Shown: positions 24,542-24,601 of the stretch, piece by piece
How positions within the stretch are numbered: position 1 is the stretch's first letter
Layout: every line of letters starts with the position of its first letter
Origin: a virus
Strand: one strand, 5' to 3'
Virus record (IMG/VR): IMGVR_UViG_3300027906_000146
Span: 1 to 24,601 of that record
Length of the DNA stretch: 24,601 nt
Made by a program: the position numbers and the translations under genes
Notes under the pieces: model-generated
What the model saw: the letters and a program-made list of their open reading frames with translations, nothing else
Databases searched by the model: none
What the model was told of the DNA's origin: nothing

Positions 24542-24601
24542 ATTTTATTATCTATTCTGGGGCATTGCTACTGTAAGTGTTGTGGCAGGTCAATTCTATG
24601 T
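24495..24601 (+). CDS. Small membrane protein, 3' end outside window
   Basis: ATG 24495 opens a frame that runs off the right edge (35 complete codons seen). A basic N-terminus (M-T-K-K-S-N-E-K-L-R-H-Q-V-K-S-R) is followed by a hydrophobic segment (F-Y-Y-L-F-W-G-I-A-T-V-S-V-V-A-G-Q) that reads as one transmembrane helix with a positive inside. The pattern recalls a small membrane protein often seen in cyanomyoviruses, function unknown; this comes from memory. The start overlaps the basic-protein gene by 47 nt, but the competing frames at the edge lack a comparable signal. Confidence 0.6.
   Translation, partial: MTKKSNEKLRHQVKSRFYYLFWGIATVSVVAGQFY

Overview
The window looks like part of the genome of a T4-like marine cyanophage (a myovirus of Synechococcus or Prochlorococcus). 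The evidence is an AT-rich sequence with every gene on the + strand, very tight gene packing (many ATGA or TAATG junctions), a giant modular fiber protein followed by three phage tail-collar proteins, T4-type TAAATA late-promoter motifs, and a cluster of small genes that includes a cyanobacterial-type heme oxygenase (ho1). No strain name can be given from the sequence alone.

Region 1 (1-17823) is the adsorption/structural block. A very large open frame (3042 residues inside the window, entering from the left edge) carries tandem beta-type modules at its N-terminal side and phage-fiber-type repeats later. It runs directly into three consecutive genes (9130, 10785, 12182) whose products share a Phage tail collar domain, His-x-His motifs, and a short C-terminal tail ending in LIK(A/I). 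The third is the largest (1455 aa). It has a module inserted inside its collar domain and long glycine-rich stretches including a run of ten glycines. Behind a TAAATA late-type motif follow a protein with a tail-assembly-chaperone-like segment (16577) and a small unknown protein (17476).

Region 2 (17820-21155) is an accessory metabolic block. A sigma70-type promoter (TTGACA-N17-TAATAT) sits at the end of region 1, and a second (TTGAGT-N17-TATACT) lies two genes later. The block holds three small unknown genes, ho1 (heme to biliverdin), a 41-aa gene with an internal 33-bp tandem repeat, a 2-oxoglutarate/Fe(II) oxygenase-like gene, a pyrE-like orotate phosphoribosyltransferase, a coiled-coil protein and a small conserved-looking protein. 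The four genes from ho1 to pyrE overlap each other by 1-11 nt and are probably co-translated.

Region 3 (21155-24601) is a run of small genes: a zinc-ribbon protein, a helix-turn-helix-like protein, many unknowns, and a membrane protein cut by the right edge. It opens with a 210-nt stretch rich in complementary segments. Two of these pairings exclude each other, and one of the hairpins displays an AGGAGG in its loop just before a 46-aa gene. This is the best candidate in the window for something undescribed, although a 56-aa open frame also covers most of it and must be weighed as the alternative.
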